The notes beneath the pieces are model-generated. The model made no database searches, was not told the origin of the DNA, and saw only the letters and a program-made list of their open reading frames with translations. Below are positions 39,508-50,805 of a stretch of DNA of 64,000 bases, piece by piece (the stretch's first letter is position 1; every line of letters begins with the position of its first letter). The stretch is from assembly GCA_963921825.1 (NCBI GenBank), contig OY997589.1:50648546-50712545 (forward strand). Direction: 5' to 3'. This DNA is from Erodium maritimum (lineage: Eukaryota > Streptophyta > Magnoliopsida > Geraniales > Geraniaceae). A program made the position numbers and the translations under genes.

Positions 39508-40528
39508 CCTACTATACCTAGTTGTTCTCCTCAAGTTGTTATTCCTCGTGTTACATCAAAGAAACACAATTCAATTGAACAACAACATGATATTCCGGGC
39601 CTACAAAATTAACATAAAAATAATGAACCGGCTGGCCAACGGTCTGATTCCAACGATTATTTTTTTAAATCAAAATAATTAATTAAAAAATATAAACAAA
39701 AAATTTTCTACACCTATAAATACCCCTTCCGCCATTCATCCAACCCACACCACTTCTCTAAAAAATGTCTCTACTTTTTCTCTCCATATTCCCACTTTTA
39801 TATCGATCAATAATGTCTGACAACGAGACTGAAACGAGGGAGGATCTCGAAGCCGAACGTCTCGAGGTGGAAGCTGAACTTCGTGTTTGGGAGCAACGAC
39901 TTCGGTGGAAGACCGATAGAATGTTGCAGAGAGCAATGCCACAAATCAACACATGGAGGAAAATGATCGAAAGTGGGGAAGGTTCCCGACGAGAGATTAA
40001 CAGAATTCGTCTCGATGCCCACAACCAATTGATGAGGGATTATTTCGTCGAGAACCCAATCTGTGGACCTAAGATGTTCAGGCGTCGATTTCGTATGTCC
40101 TAACCACTATTTCAACGGGTTATGGATGTGGTTGCGGCGCATGACGATTACTTCATCTAGAAGGTCGAAGGTTACAGACGCTTGGGGTTATCGATGCACC
40201 AAAAATGCACCGTCGCGATCCGAATGCTAGCGTATGGGTGCTCAGCCGATTCATTGGACGAAAACCTACGTATGGGGGTGATTACTATTCTCAAATGTTT
40301 AAAACGTTTTTGTAAGGCTGTTATTGAGGTGTTCATGGAGGTATACGAGCGGAAGCCAACACCGGAAGACATGTAGTGATTACTCGAATCGGGATACAAC
40401 CGAGGGTTACCCGGTATGATTGGCAGTCTTGACTACATGCATTGGAGGTGGACGAATTTCCCATTCGCATTGCAAGGACCCTTCGACCGGGGATACAACC
40501 ACGGGGACCCAACCGTTATGTTGGAAGC

Positions 40529-43500
40529 TGTAAGAACCATTCTTGGTCAACGCCAGTCAAATCGGCGAAAAACAGGAAAATTTAAAATTTTGGGACAAAC
40601 ACTTAAATGAACCTAAATTTGACCCTGAGGGTCATACTGACCTTAAGTTGACCCCGATATTGATCAAAGTGAGTTATGGGGGACTCAGGGCAACTTTCTG
40701 ACCAATTTGGGAAAGGTTGACTTTTTGCTGGAAAAGTCAACCGAGCGACGTTTTGGTCCGTTCGAGGTCCGTTTTGGATCCAAAAAGCTTAGTCGTCGTT
40801 ATAACAGTCTTAGTTGGTCCGTTTCCTTGTAGCCCATGAACTTTCGTAATTTCTTGGAAAATGGTTCCGTTCGGGGCCCGAGACGGCGAATTTCGCGAAT
40901 CTGACTGAAAAATATCTAGAAGATATTTTCCAAAAGGAGTGGGACCCACTTGCCACATGTCACACAAGTGGTGGTAGTTGTTATTTTTGAACAACTAAAG
41001 GAGATGGGAGGTGGAGTGTTCGGCCATTAACAAAAAAAAGAGAAGAAATAGAGAGAGAAAGAGGAGAGAAGAAGAGAAGGAGAAAAAGAGAAAGGGGGGT
41101 TAGGGTTTCGTGATTTCCCGACGATCCAACCGACGGATCGTCTCAACGATCGAAGAATCAAGCTCCCGTCGTCATTCCCTACGGTGAGAACTAATTGATT
41201 CTCGTTTTAGTACGTTTAAAAGTTAGAGTTTGGGTTTAAATGGGTTAAATATGGATGAGTCGAGGTGTAGGGTTTGTTGGGAACGTTTTGGAGCGAAAAT
41301 GATCAGTTTCCGGTGACCGGAGGCTCGGGGGAGCTCCGGCCACCGTGGGTGGTGGCTGGCCGGAGCAAGGACCTTCCACCATGGTGGTGAACCGGTCCAA
41401 AACCAGTCCAGCCACCCACGGGTCTTGATGGCCGGGTGGGGCCCACGTGTTCGGGTCTCGGGTTTTCGTGTTCGGGTGGTTTAGGACGATCCCCAAGTCG
41501 TTAATCCATACCCGGAACGAATTTTGGAATTAAATTGTAAAAGTTGGAAATGACGGGTTTAGAAACTTTAAACGCGAATTAAATCGCCCGGAAGTCGGAA
41601 ATTGATTCCGTCGATTGCATTGGAACCCTTGAATTATTCTAAGATCGTAGAAACGAAAACGGGAATTTTCGGAGCCCCGGAAGGGCGTTTTCCAATCCCG
41701 GGCAGATTCACCGAGCCGGGCGAAACGGGCCTTTCTGGACCCATTATTGACAATGTCGAGTAATTGGGAAGTTTAGGAGTGATCGACATTGTCGGGGTTG
41801 AGTTTGGGCATCTAATTCTTTAAATTCAGTTGTTGCCTGCGAACTTAAAAAGTGTTTAAATTATGATCTTGTTAGATCGTACCGACGACCGCGGAAAGGG
41901 GAAGCTAGGCGAGTGATCGCGAGCACGCCGGAGCTTGGTCGTGGACTTTTGGGAAATCGTTACGAGGTAGGGAAAAGTAGCCGGATCTCGGCCTTGACTA
42001 AGGAAAGTTAACAGTAGAAATGCACGTGACACCTAGTGGTGTCGTAGGATGAGTAAGTTTATCGAACACTAGAAATGCAGGCGACACTTAGTGGTGTCGT
42101 ATGATACGTGAACGTATCGAACAATAGAAAGGCATGTGACACTTAGTGGTGTCGTATGGTACGTGAACGTATCGAACAATAGAAAGGCATGTGACACTTA
42201 GTAGTGTCGTAGGATAAGTGAGCTTATCGAACAATAGAAATATTGGTGGCATTTGGTTGTGCCCGGAGGTTGATTGAATTGTTTGTGGTTGTGGGTGGCC
42301 ATGAGTGCCCGTGGGGAGTTGAATTCGTATTTTACCGTTGTGTGTCTTGGGTGGCCATGAGTGCCTGTGGGGAGTTGAATTCGTATTTTACCGTTGTGTG
42401 TCTTGGGTGGCCATGAGTTCCCGTGGGGAGTTGAATTCTTATTTAACCGTTGCGTGTCTTGGGTGGCCATGAGTGTCGGTGGGGAGTTGAACCCGTATTT
42501 TACCGTTGCGTGTCTTGGGTGGTCAGGTGTGCCTTTGGGGTGTTGGACCCGTGTTTTTACTGTTTTTGTGTCGTGGGTGGCCATGAGTGCCTTTGGGGTG
42601 TTGAACCCGTGTGTTACTGTTGGTGTGTCGTGGGTGGCCATGTGTGCCTTTGGGGTGTTGACCCGTGTATTACTGTTGGTGTGTCGTGGGTGGCCATGTG
42701 TGCCTTTGGGGTGTTGACCCGTGTATTACTGTTGGTGTGTCGTGGGTGGTCATGAGTGCCTTTTGGGTGTTGAACCCGTATATTATTGTTGGTGCGTCGT
42801 GGGTGGCCATGTGTGCCTGTGGGGTGTTAAACCTGTATTGTTGTGGACTGTCCTGCCGAGGGGTAGTGAGTCGTATATCATTGTCGCTATTTGTTGAACC
42901 TTGGGGTGTTGATTGTGATCGCCTGAGGTTGGGGGCCCGCTTGACAACAAAGGGGTCCTATGGTCGCGCGCGTGGGGGTTGGCTAGCCTTCCGACTAACC
43001 ATCGGTAAAGTTGTGCATTCTTCTGCGACGAGGTTGGGGGCCCACCCGACAATAAAGGGGTTCTGTGGTCGCGCGCGTGGGGGTTGGCTAGTCTTCCGAG
43101 TAATCATCGGTAAAGTTGTGCATTTCTTCGGCGATGAAGGGCGGCTCCCCTTCCGACTAGCTATCGGAAAAGTATCCCTGTACGTATCGCTAACATGTCG
43201 ACCGCCTGGCCCGACTGCGTTCGGGGGAAGTTGCGTGGGGCAGGCTCAAGCTCAGCCGGTTAGCAACCGGCACTGAGTAGCTGGAGTGCGATCCTTTGTG
43301 ATCTTGTTTGTCGTGTGCGATCCTTTGTGATCTTGGGTGTTGCGTGGTTATTATTCGCGTTTTGGGTTGAGGTCGTAACTGTTGTGTCGGGTCTACATTA
43401 CGCGTCCGGGTTTGAGTTGGTTGGGGAAAGTAACAGTTTTCGTGTGACAGCCGGATTACTGGAGTTTGGGGATAGTAGTCCTCGGTGTTTGGTTTGTTGT

Positions 43501-43848
43501 TGGTGTTTCCGGCATTTTCTGCTAGTATGCCGTAGTCAGTCTGGTATCCGTGGTGGTGAGCGAACGCTCACCCCTAGCTGCTTTTCCTACAAGTATTGGT
43601 CGCGAGACGGACTAGGGGAACTCTCGAAGCTTGAAGAGCTGGGAGCGGGAGTCTGGGTTTTGGGAGTTTAGCGACGTACACTTTGTTTATTTTGTCCGCT
43701 TGTTTTGGACGTACTTTTAAGTTGTAAAAGATTATTCTGATTAACTAAATGGTGATTTTAAGCGGTTTATTTAAAAGAGTTTGAAATTTTTTTTATTGTT
43801 TCACCGTTCGCGTTCTGGGTTCGGTTATACCGAATTTGGGGCGTGACA
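40529..43848 (+). mobile_element. Solo LTR 'F', inverted orientation, in the Harbinger transposase
   Basis: It starts TGTAAGAACC and ends GGGGCGTGACA, flanked by GAAGC at 40524-40528 and 43849-43853. It is the same family as A-E but in the opposite direction. It shows the hairpin at 43555-43572, tandem units of about 60 bp at 42035-42240 (GTGACACTTAGTGGTGTCG) and 42290-42850, and a GA-rich tract at 41035-41100 followed by TAGGGTTT. Confidence 0.88.
42035..42850. repeat. Two adjoining tandem arrays in LTR F
   Basis: About four units of roughly 60 bp containing GACACTTAGTGGTGTCG, then about nine units of about 55-60 bp containing GGGTGGCCATGAGTGCC. They correspond, inverted, to the arrays of the other LTR copies. 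Confidence 0.82.
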
Positions 43849-44560
43849 GAAGCGGTAGCGTCCCGTGATTTGTTGATTTGTCTTGCATTTTTCGGTATGT
43901 CTAGCTCGAACAACGACATCAACGTCCTCCACGCCGGACACTTATTCGACAACGTTTTCCGTGGTCGTGACCTCGTTGTGCAGTACGAGATCAACGTCAT
44001 CGCTACGACCGCCCATATTATTTAGTTGACGTCATTTACCCCACACGGAGTAAGATCCTCTATGGCTATAGACCTGAATCCTTTAGTATGGAAGATTTCC
44101 TTTTACAAGTGAAATCGGGTTCGTGAAGTCGATTCGCCATCTCTATACTCGCAAAAAGAAATTGTTTGCTAAAGTCCAAGAAGGTCCTTGGAAAGATATT
44201 GAACAACCTTTTGGCGTCCTTCAAGCCTGGTGGCATATAATTTCAAGGTCTACACATATTTGGAATGTTGATACTTTGGCCGATATGATCCATGCTTGTA
44301 TCATTCTACACAATATGATTGTGGGGGATGAACGAGAACGGTACGAAGCAGGGGATGATGAATTGTATTTCAAACCGCTCCGGAAATACCTCAAGGAGGC
44401 CCCTTGCCCTACCAACAACGAGTTTGTACTCGAATAAACGTCGCAAACGATGCGACCCACCGGCAACTCCAACAAGACCTTATTGAGCACATATGAGGTT
44501 GGTTTGGAGGGACTTAACAAGGGTCAAACGACGACGACTCCGAGTAGTTTGATGAGTTAA

Positions 44561-46020
44561 TAAATTTGATGTACCAAAAGCATTGTAGTTTGCTGTACTA
44601 TTCAGGAATTAATGAAATGTCAAGTTTAATTATCTATTTTATATAATTAATTTTATTGATTATTTATTTTTAAGTTCTAGTTAACTAATTAATTAATTTT
44701 ATCACATTTTTCCAATTTTATTTAGTAATTAGTGTTTAAATATGAATTTAATAAATCCAGCAAAAGCATAATTAATTATTCAGTCAACATCTACTCAGCA
44801 CTTCTACAAATCATGATCCCCATACATGATCCTCACAATGTAGTGCTCTCTCAAATTCAGGGGAATCATCTCCACAAACCATCCTAGTCACCACATGATC
44901 CACACTACATGATCCCTATGATGTACATGCTCTTACATCTGATTTTGAACTCAATTTTAAATCAAAAGTTTGAAATTAATATTTGAAGCTATTTTTATAA
45001 AGCTGAGAACCAAAAATGAGAAACGGAAATCAAAAGATTTTGAAACAAGTTTGAAGAATCATACCTTTTTGGAACTTAATTTCAGAACTCAAGTCCACAA
45101 GAAGAAAAATTTATGGTCTCGGCTTTTTTAGAGCACGAGCTCCTCTTAGTTCGTTGCTGTTTTTTTGCAGTTGCAGCTTGAAGACGTGTTGTTGGTGTAC
45201 GGCGTGAAAAGCAATCCTACAAGGGTTTAAATTGTTTTTTTTTGTCATGTGGGCCGAAGTTGCTGTACAAGCCCTAATGGAAAGAAAAAAACTCAAAAAA
45301 AAAAAAATCAAGGCAGAGGACGCGGGTCCTCATCTGCTGGACCGGGTCAAGAGTGCGGGTCAGAGGATCGGGTCCTGGGTCATCCGATCCGGTTGGACAG
45401 AAATTAAAAAAAAAAGGAATTTTCTTTTAAAGAATATCAACGTCTGCTTCAAGAATTATTTTCGAAGGGAAATTAAAAAATTTCTTGTATGAGTTTGAAT
45501 TCATACAGAATTCAAATAAAAAAAATTGGAATTGAGATCCCTAAACGATTTTCTAAAATTTTCAAGAAGGAAAAAAATTGGAAATGCATTTTCCTAAACG
45601 GTTATCTATTTTGAAAAATAAATGTGAGTTTCCTTTAGGGGAAATTAACGTTTGTTTCAAGATTAATTTCCAAGGAAATTACATATATTGAAATTTTTTC
45701 GAATTCATATGGAATTCAAAGTCGAGGGAAATAAACTTGGAATTTTAATTCCTAAACATTTTTCCCAAAAGAAACAAACTTGGAATTCAATTCCTAAATG
45801 GGTTCTTAAATTTTTAGGAAGGAAACAAATTTGATATATTTCCTAAACGGTTTCCTAATTTCCAAAAGGGAATTTAAAATATTTCTGAAGGAAAATTGTA
45901 CTTGTAAAACGAGATCGGTTTTGTTTCTTGGAAACGCGTAAAAAAGACGATCAAACAAACGAATTCGTGAAATTCATAACGTAAATCTCATTTGGTTCTA
46001 AATATAGAACACATACGAAT
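44561..46020. other. AT-rich region with a diverged tandem duplication
   Basis: No gene recognised. Two diverged copies of about 215-230 bp lie at about 45410-45625 and 45626-45860, sharing GAAATTAA, TTTGAATTCATA, GGAATTCAA and TTCCTAAACGG motifs in the same order. They could be old LTR or MITE pieces. Confidence 0.4.
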
Positions 46021-46035
46021 AGATAAAAATGAGAA

Positions 46036-48254
46036 TAAAGAGCCGGCCCTAGAACACACTCTCTTTGCGTCTGTCTCCTCCGTTCGTCTCCGGTGATGTC
46101 TCGCCGGATGAAGCTTGACCAGAGAGGATCTATCCGATCCGCGTTTTCAAGCCTACAATGCCATTGACGTTCGTTGTCCGTTTGGAGCTTCGGTCTGTGC
46201 GTGGTTCAGGCTCATCCGTTCTAGACCTGTTCCAGTGTCGCCATCGTGCGATTGGAGCTTCGCGTGGTTCAGAGAGTTTTGACCACTGCTGCTTTAATTT
46301 CAACTAATCTCTGGGATCGGTTCGTTGGTTGGTGATCAACAACAATGAGGGGAGCGGTGTCCGTTCAGGCCTGTTCTGGTGTCGCCATCGTGCGATTGGA
46401 GCTTCACGTTCAGGATCGTGTTTTTATCATTTTCAGCGAATCCGATTCCTAAGATCAGTTTGGTGGTTGTGGCGTGATCAACAACAAAGAGGGGAGCGGT
46501 GGTTGTGGTGTGTTTCAACAACAGAGAAGAGGGCCCAAAATAAGAGAGAGGAGGTCCATCGTCTCGGCGATCCAACCTCTATCATTTTCTACTTTTTGCT
46601 CTGTGCTGATTTCGAGGTATGCTACCTACTGCGACATCGCGTATCCTGTTGGTAAGGAGACTATTGTTTCAGGAAAGAGGCATAACAGAGGAGAAGCTCA
46701 GTTTTCAGAAAAACGAGTTCGTGCTTCCATACCGACTAAGGCGACAGTACGGGATAAGTAGGTCGTTTCTGGTCGTGCCAGTCAGGTTGGGAAAAAGAAA
46801 GTGGAACCAATGCAGTCGAGCTCTGTTCAGGGTTGTGACCAGTTTGGAGTTGCGATCAAGAAATAGGGAAACGATGCCGGGCTTAGTGGTGGGGAGCTTG
46901 AACAGCTGAGTGGTTCTTCTGATCCAGTTGCGACGTAGAGGATGAAACTTTCGAAGAGGAAGAAGCAGGCCTTTCCAGCTCTCAAGGGATGTGATCCTGC
47001 TCAGGTAATTCCGAACGAAATATACATTTGAAATTTACCCTTTGCGACTTTGGAGGATTGGGTTCGTCGCACTTTTGGAGTTTTTGGTGAGATTATCGGA
47101 TGCTTTGTTTTGAAGCGTCTGAAAAGGGGCGGAAATTTTTTTGGGTCTGTTGCGTTTTCGACACTAGAATCTGTGTCCATGGCAGTGGAGACCTTCAATG
47201 GGTATACGATTAATGGACACATATTGTTTTTATCTCTGGCACGCCCTTGTGTGTCTAGTGCTGAGGGTTCTTCTCCAGGTCGTACGAAGCTTAGACAGGC
47301 TCGGGCTGATTCTGTTGGAACGTCTTCCAAGCGTGCCAAAAATGCTGAAATCAGGTGTTCTCCAGCGCCGACTCCAGTAACATCATCTGTGCGTTTAGTT
47401 TCCAGTGGAGCAGAGCATGGTGATGTTTCAGTTTCGAACGATGCTGACTCGGAAGAACGAAACACAACGCCTTCTGTCGTACAGGGTATAGACGAAGCTG
47501 AGGCCCAAGATCGAATTTCTGAAGCCCATTCTGCTGAGGCCCAATCGGAGAGTCTGTTGGGCTCCGGACATGAAGCCCAGCAGGAGGCCTTTGGGGAGTT
47601 GGATGTTGGAACTCATATTGAGGTCGGTGCTTCGGTTGGGGACCAACAGATTAGTCCGTGGAAGGAGGGTCTCCTTAAACCTCTGATGCCAATCACTACA
47701 ATTCACATCAATGTTATAGCTCAACCAAAGAGACGTGGCCATCCTAAGAAGGGTTAGTCAAAGGTGATTGCTCCTCCAACTGTTTTCCATCAAACAATAC
47801 CTAAAACTTCTGCTGATAGAGGAGGCAATTCAGGAAGCTGTATTGTTGATATTGCCAAGAAGGATAGCTCAGGTGATTGGAGTTTTAACATGAAAATTGG
47901 TATAAAAAAAAGGGCTTTTGATCTTGCTCCTTTTTTGCTTGAACAATATTTAGACGTCCAGCAACGTTTTAAGGAGGATGTCGAGGATAGTAAGGACGAG
48001 GTTATCCCCGATGCGTCTTCAGGAAAAGCTATAACCTCTATTTCGGTTTCTAATCGTTTTCTGTGCTTGAACCCGGGTAGGACGCAAGTAGGGTAGCCGA
48101 TAGTTTTGAGCGGCTTCTTTTGATTTGCTATCTGTTTTGCTCTTGTAGCTGTATTGGTCTGAGGAAAAGGTTCTTATTGAGGACCGCTTTCCTGCTATGT
48201 TCTACTTTCTTGTAGAACATTTGCTTAATAAACATTTAGCTTATCAAAAAAAGA
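46036..48254 (+). mobile_element. ORF1-only LINE-like retroposon, 2.2 kb
   Basis: It is bounded by an exact 15-bp direct repeat, AGATAAAAATGAGAA, at 46021-46035 and 48255-48269. The 3' end is AATAAACATTTAGCTTATC plus a short A-rich tail, as in plant LINE copies. Inside are a 5' leader with a tandem duplication (about 46192-46360 and 46361-46500, sharing GTCGCCATCGTGCGATTGGA) and a single RRM-bearing reading frame. No endonuclease or reverse transcriptase frame exists between the ORF1 end and the tail, only about 160 bp apart. A retrocopied host RRM gene is the main alternative. Confidence 0.72.
46942..48096 (+). pseudogene. LINE ORF1-like protein with RRM domain, decayed
   Basis: A frame of 385 codons from ATG 46942 to TAG 48094. 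Near residue 25 an RRM begins: RNP2-like IYI-NLPF, then TLEDWVRRTFGVFGEI, RNP1-like GNFFGSVAF and NGYTINGHILFLSLARP. The rest is low-complexity and acidic, with QPKRRGHPKKG near residue 265. Two in-frame stops, TGA at 47029-47031 (inside RNP2, probably a former CGA) and TAG at 47755-47757, interrupt it. Many plant L1-type LINEs carry an RRM in ORF1 for RNA binding. The start was chosen because it precedes the RNP2 strand in frame. Confidence 0.65.
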
Positions 48255-48599
48255 AGATAAAAATGAGAAGTGTTTTCAACGAATTGAAATCTATACGATC
48301 AAAATGACAAATTGAATACTATAAATATCGACGTGGATCTAAAAATCAATTTGATCATGTAAGAACACGCGATGACAAATTAGAATACAATATACAAGAA
48401 CCTTGAAGTTGAATAGTTTCAATGTCTAACGTAGGGACGATTAAATTTGATTAATCGATTAAACTCTCGTGGTAAAAGATAAATTGAATGTATCGGCTTG
48501 TCATTGATATGATTAATTTGATCTTTGACCAATTAATCCATTTATGTTTAGTTGTGAAACACGGTAGAATGATTAAATTTGGACTCTCAAAATTTAATT

Positions 48600-48863
48600 G
48601 AGAATTAAAAATCAAAGTAATTGGTCACTACTTTGTACAACTTTTTTTCTTTCACTAATTTTGAATATTCTAGATACATCGTGGTATAGGGTTATTTGGA
48701 CTACAAAAACAACCCAGATAATAGAGAAAGACTTGATAAGTAATAGTAACAAATTGGAATTCATTTATCAACAAACTTTCTTCTTTCATTTGAACTCATT
48801 TCTATCATTCTTTTAGTTGCTTTAATAGGCGCAATTTCCGCGGCTCGCCAGCAAACTTTCTAA
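48600..48863 (+). pseudogene. ndhG: Chloroplast ndhG fragment (3' part) in the nucleus
   Basis: The reading [13 protein letters not shown], then QIIEKDLIS, and after a frame change [18 protein letters not shown], is the C-terminal part of NdhG, a membrane subunit of the chloroplast NDH complex. The 5' part is missing; the left edge of the organelle-derived block lies near here. The copy is decayed and not functional. Confidence 0.85.
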
Positions 48864-49057
48864 TTTAGAACCGGTAAAACAAGGGGAAAAACAACTTAAT
48901 CTTCTTTTGTCTTATCATCTTTCTTTTCATTCTATTTGAAGACTTTTAAATTTCTATATTTCTAACCTTTTTCGGGATACTGCCAATATATTTTTTCTTT
49001 CATACTTGGTTTTTTTAGTAGCATTCAAATGAATTCAAATTGAAAAGGAGTTGCTCA

Positions 49058-49364
49058 ATGATGCTCGAATATGTCTTTATTTTGAGTGCTTTTTTATTTT
49101 CTATTGGTATTTGTGGATTGATCACCAGTCGGAATATGGTTATGGCCTTTATGTGTCTTGAACTTATGTTGAATGTCGTTAATATGAATTTTATAACATT
49201 TTTTGATTTTTTTATAGTCTCCAATTAAAGGGGGGCATTTTTTTTCCATTTTTATTATAGCCATTGGAGCCGTTGAAGCAGCTACAAGACCGGCCATTCT
49301 TTCATCAATTTATCATAACAAAAAATCAACTCGTATTAATCGAACAAATTTATTGAAAAAATAG
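49058..49364 (+). pseudogene. ndhE: Chloroplast ndhE copy, frameshifted
   Basis: It starts [20 protein letters not shown] and continues [19 protein letters not shown], then shifts frame near 49226 and resumes as [20 protein letters not shown], ending [13 protein letters not shown]. NdhE is a small membrane subunit of the NDH complex. Its position after ndhG matches normal chloroplast order, so this is one transferred block. Substitutions and the frameshift show nuclear decay. Confidence 0.9.
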
Positions 49365-49914
49365 TACTAATCATACAAACTATACTACTATTATTCATCA
49401 ATTTGCATTGGCATATATGATATGGAACCTAGACCCTATTTGCGAAAACGGCGTAAGTTAAATTATCTTTGCCTTTTTATTTATTATTTTTTTAAGAGTC
49501 AACTCAAAGTCAAAGGCTAGGTTGAAAAATTATATTAAATCATTGATTCGTCTGGTGTCTCAATATAAGAGTTATTATCAAATAAATTAACTAGATCAAA
49601 TTTTTTTGTTATGATGTTTCAAAATTTGGAGACCCCATGTCACACTCAGTAAATATTTATGATACATGTGTCGGATGTACTCAATGTGTCATGGCCTGTC
49701 TCACATACGTGCTAGAAATGATACCTTGGGACGGATGTAAAGCTAACCAAATTGCTTTTGCTCCAAGAACAGAGGACCGTGTCAGTTGTAAGAGACGTGA
49801 ATCCACCTGTCCAACGAATTCCTTAAGCGTTTAAGTTTATTTATGGCATAAAACAACTCGAAGCATGTGTAACGCCCCAAATCCGGTTTTGACAGGACTC
49901 GAGACGTGAACTAA

Positions 49915-49937
49915 GAATAATAATAACAATAATAATA

Positions 49938-49976
<39 letters not shown>
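49915..49976. repeat. (AAT)n microsatellite
   Basis: About 60 bp of AAT repeats with two or three interruptions, close to the edge of LTR G. Confidence 0.9.
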
Positions 49977-50524
49977 GCAATTTTAACCGAAATAAATCTC
50001 CAATAATAGTTTAAACCGATAACAAGAGTCAAGCTCGAAAACCAAGTAATAAAGAGTTTCATACAAAAAGAAAGTATGTCACTAGACAACCCAAAAACAA
50101 GGACTCTCGCTAGGCTCCCCAGCTCTGAGACGTCCTCTAAACCAACTCATGATCGAAACCTGTAAAACAGTAACGAAGGGGGTGAGCTTTCGCTCAGTAG
50201 GAAAAAGTAGTTACGGGGATGATCTATCCGCTCACCACCACGAGTAACCGTCCAATTATGGCATACTAGTAAAGCACAATAACTAACGAATCGAACAGTA
50301 ATCACAATCACAACCATAGTCATCCTCACTTAACCATACCTCGCGTGATCACATCACTTACCCAACCACCACACTACGCGCGTGAAATCAACCCTGCTCA
50401 ACCATTATCAATTTCTCAACGTTCACACCCAACCCACATTTCAGAGAATGACCGAGTAAATACATACCGTAAGACAAAGCAATCACACAACGATAAGGAC
50501 ACACATCATTAGGGAGCACACATC

Positions 50525-50805
50525 GATAGCCCATTTTACCGACACTTAGTCGGAAGGCAGGCGCACCTTATCACGGAACCCGAGCACATTTTACCGATAC
50601 CTAGTCGGAAGGCAGGCACACCTTGTCACATAACCTGAGCACATTTTTACTGACACCTAGTCGGAAGGCAGGCGTACCTTATCACATACCCTGAGCACAT
50701 TTTTACCGACACCTAGTCGGAAGGCAGGCGTACCTTATCACATAACCTGAGCACATTTTTACCGACACCTAGTCGGAAGGCAGGCGTACCTTATCACATA
50801 ACCTT
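50525..50805. repeat. 56-bp tandem array in LTR G, about five copies
   Basis: The unit contains CCGACACCTAGTCGGAAGG and ACCTTATCACATAACC. The CCGAC/GTCGG dyad corresponds to the single CCGATTGCTAGTCGG of copy A (about 10547). Confidence 0.85.

Larger units (their letters stand above)
21007..39600 (+). mobile_element. Fossil Ty1/copia retrotransposon (5' LTR to integrase region), heavily interrupted
   Basis: Parts in order: probable 5' LTR 21007-22019 (TGTTGG...CCAACA; start uncertain), primer site 22021-22032, leader 22033-22544 and 32433-33232, gag 33233-33570 and 37098-37440, protease-like region about 37610-37760 (WWLDTGATTHVSH), integrase about 38030-38900 (IDICGPF, FIDDYSRYSYL), and linker sequence 39508-39600. 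Reverse transcriptase, RNase H and a 3' LTR are not seen. It is broken, with many breaks, and is split by three later insertions: the gypsy element D, solo LTR E and a copia solo LTR. It is the oldest layer of this block. Confidence 0.8.
39765..44437 (+). pseudogene. PIF/Harbinger transposase, broken
   Basis: Reading starts at 39765 or 39813 (MSDNETETREDLEAE). The catalytic core shows the first acid in MIGSLDYMHWRW (near 40416), the second in SNNDINVLHAG (near 43906) and the glutamate in DIEQPFGVLQ (near 44200), followed by ACIILHNMIVGDERE. This is the DDE nuclease fold of plant PIF/Harbinger elements, which cut and paste DNA at TTA targets. The coding line has in-frame stops near 40158 and 40374, is cut after MLEA by the 3.3-kb LTR F, and shifts frame near 44025-44120. 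It ends at 44437. It cannot encode a working transposase; the accessory Myb-like protein was not found. Confidence 0.85.
39600..44560 (+). mobile_element. Decayed PIF/Harbinger DNA transposon, split by LTR F
   Basis: Limits are approximate because I could not pair its terminal inverted repeats. It follows the copia linker near 39600 and its transposase ends at 44437. The region has a TATA-like stretch (CTATAAATACC, about 39714) just before the transposase start. It is split at 40529-43848 by an inverted solo LTR. Confidence 0.75.
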
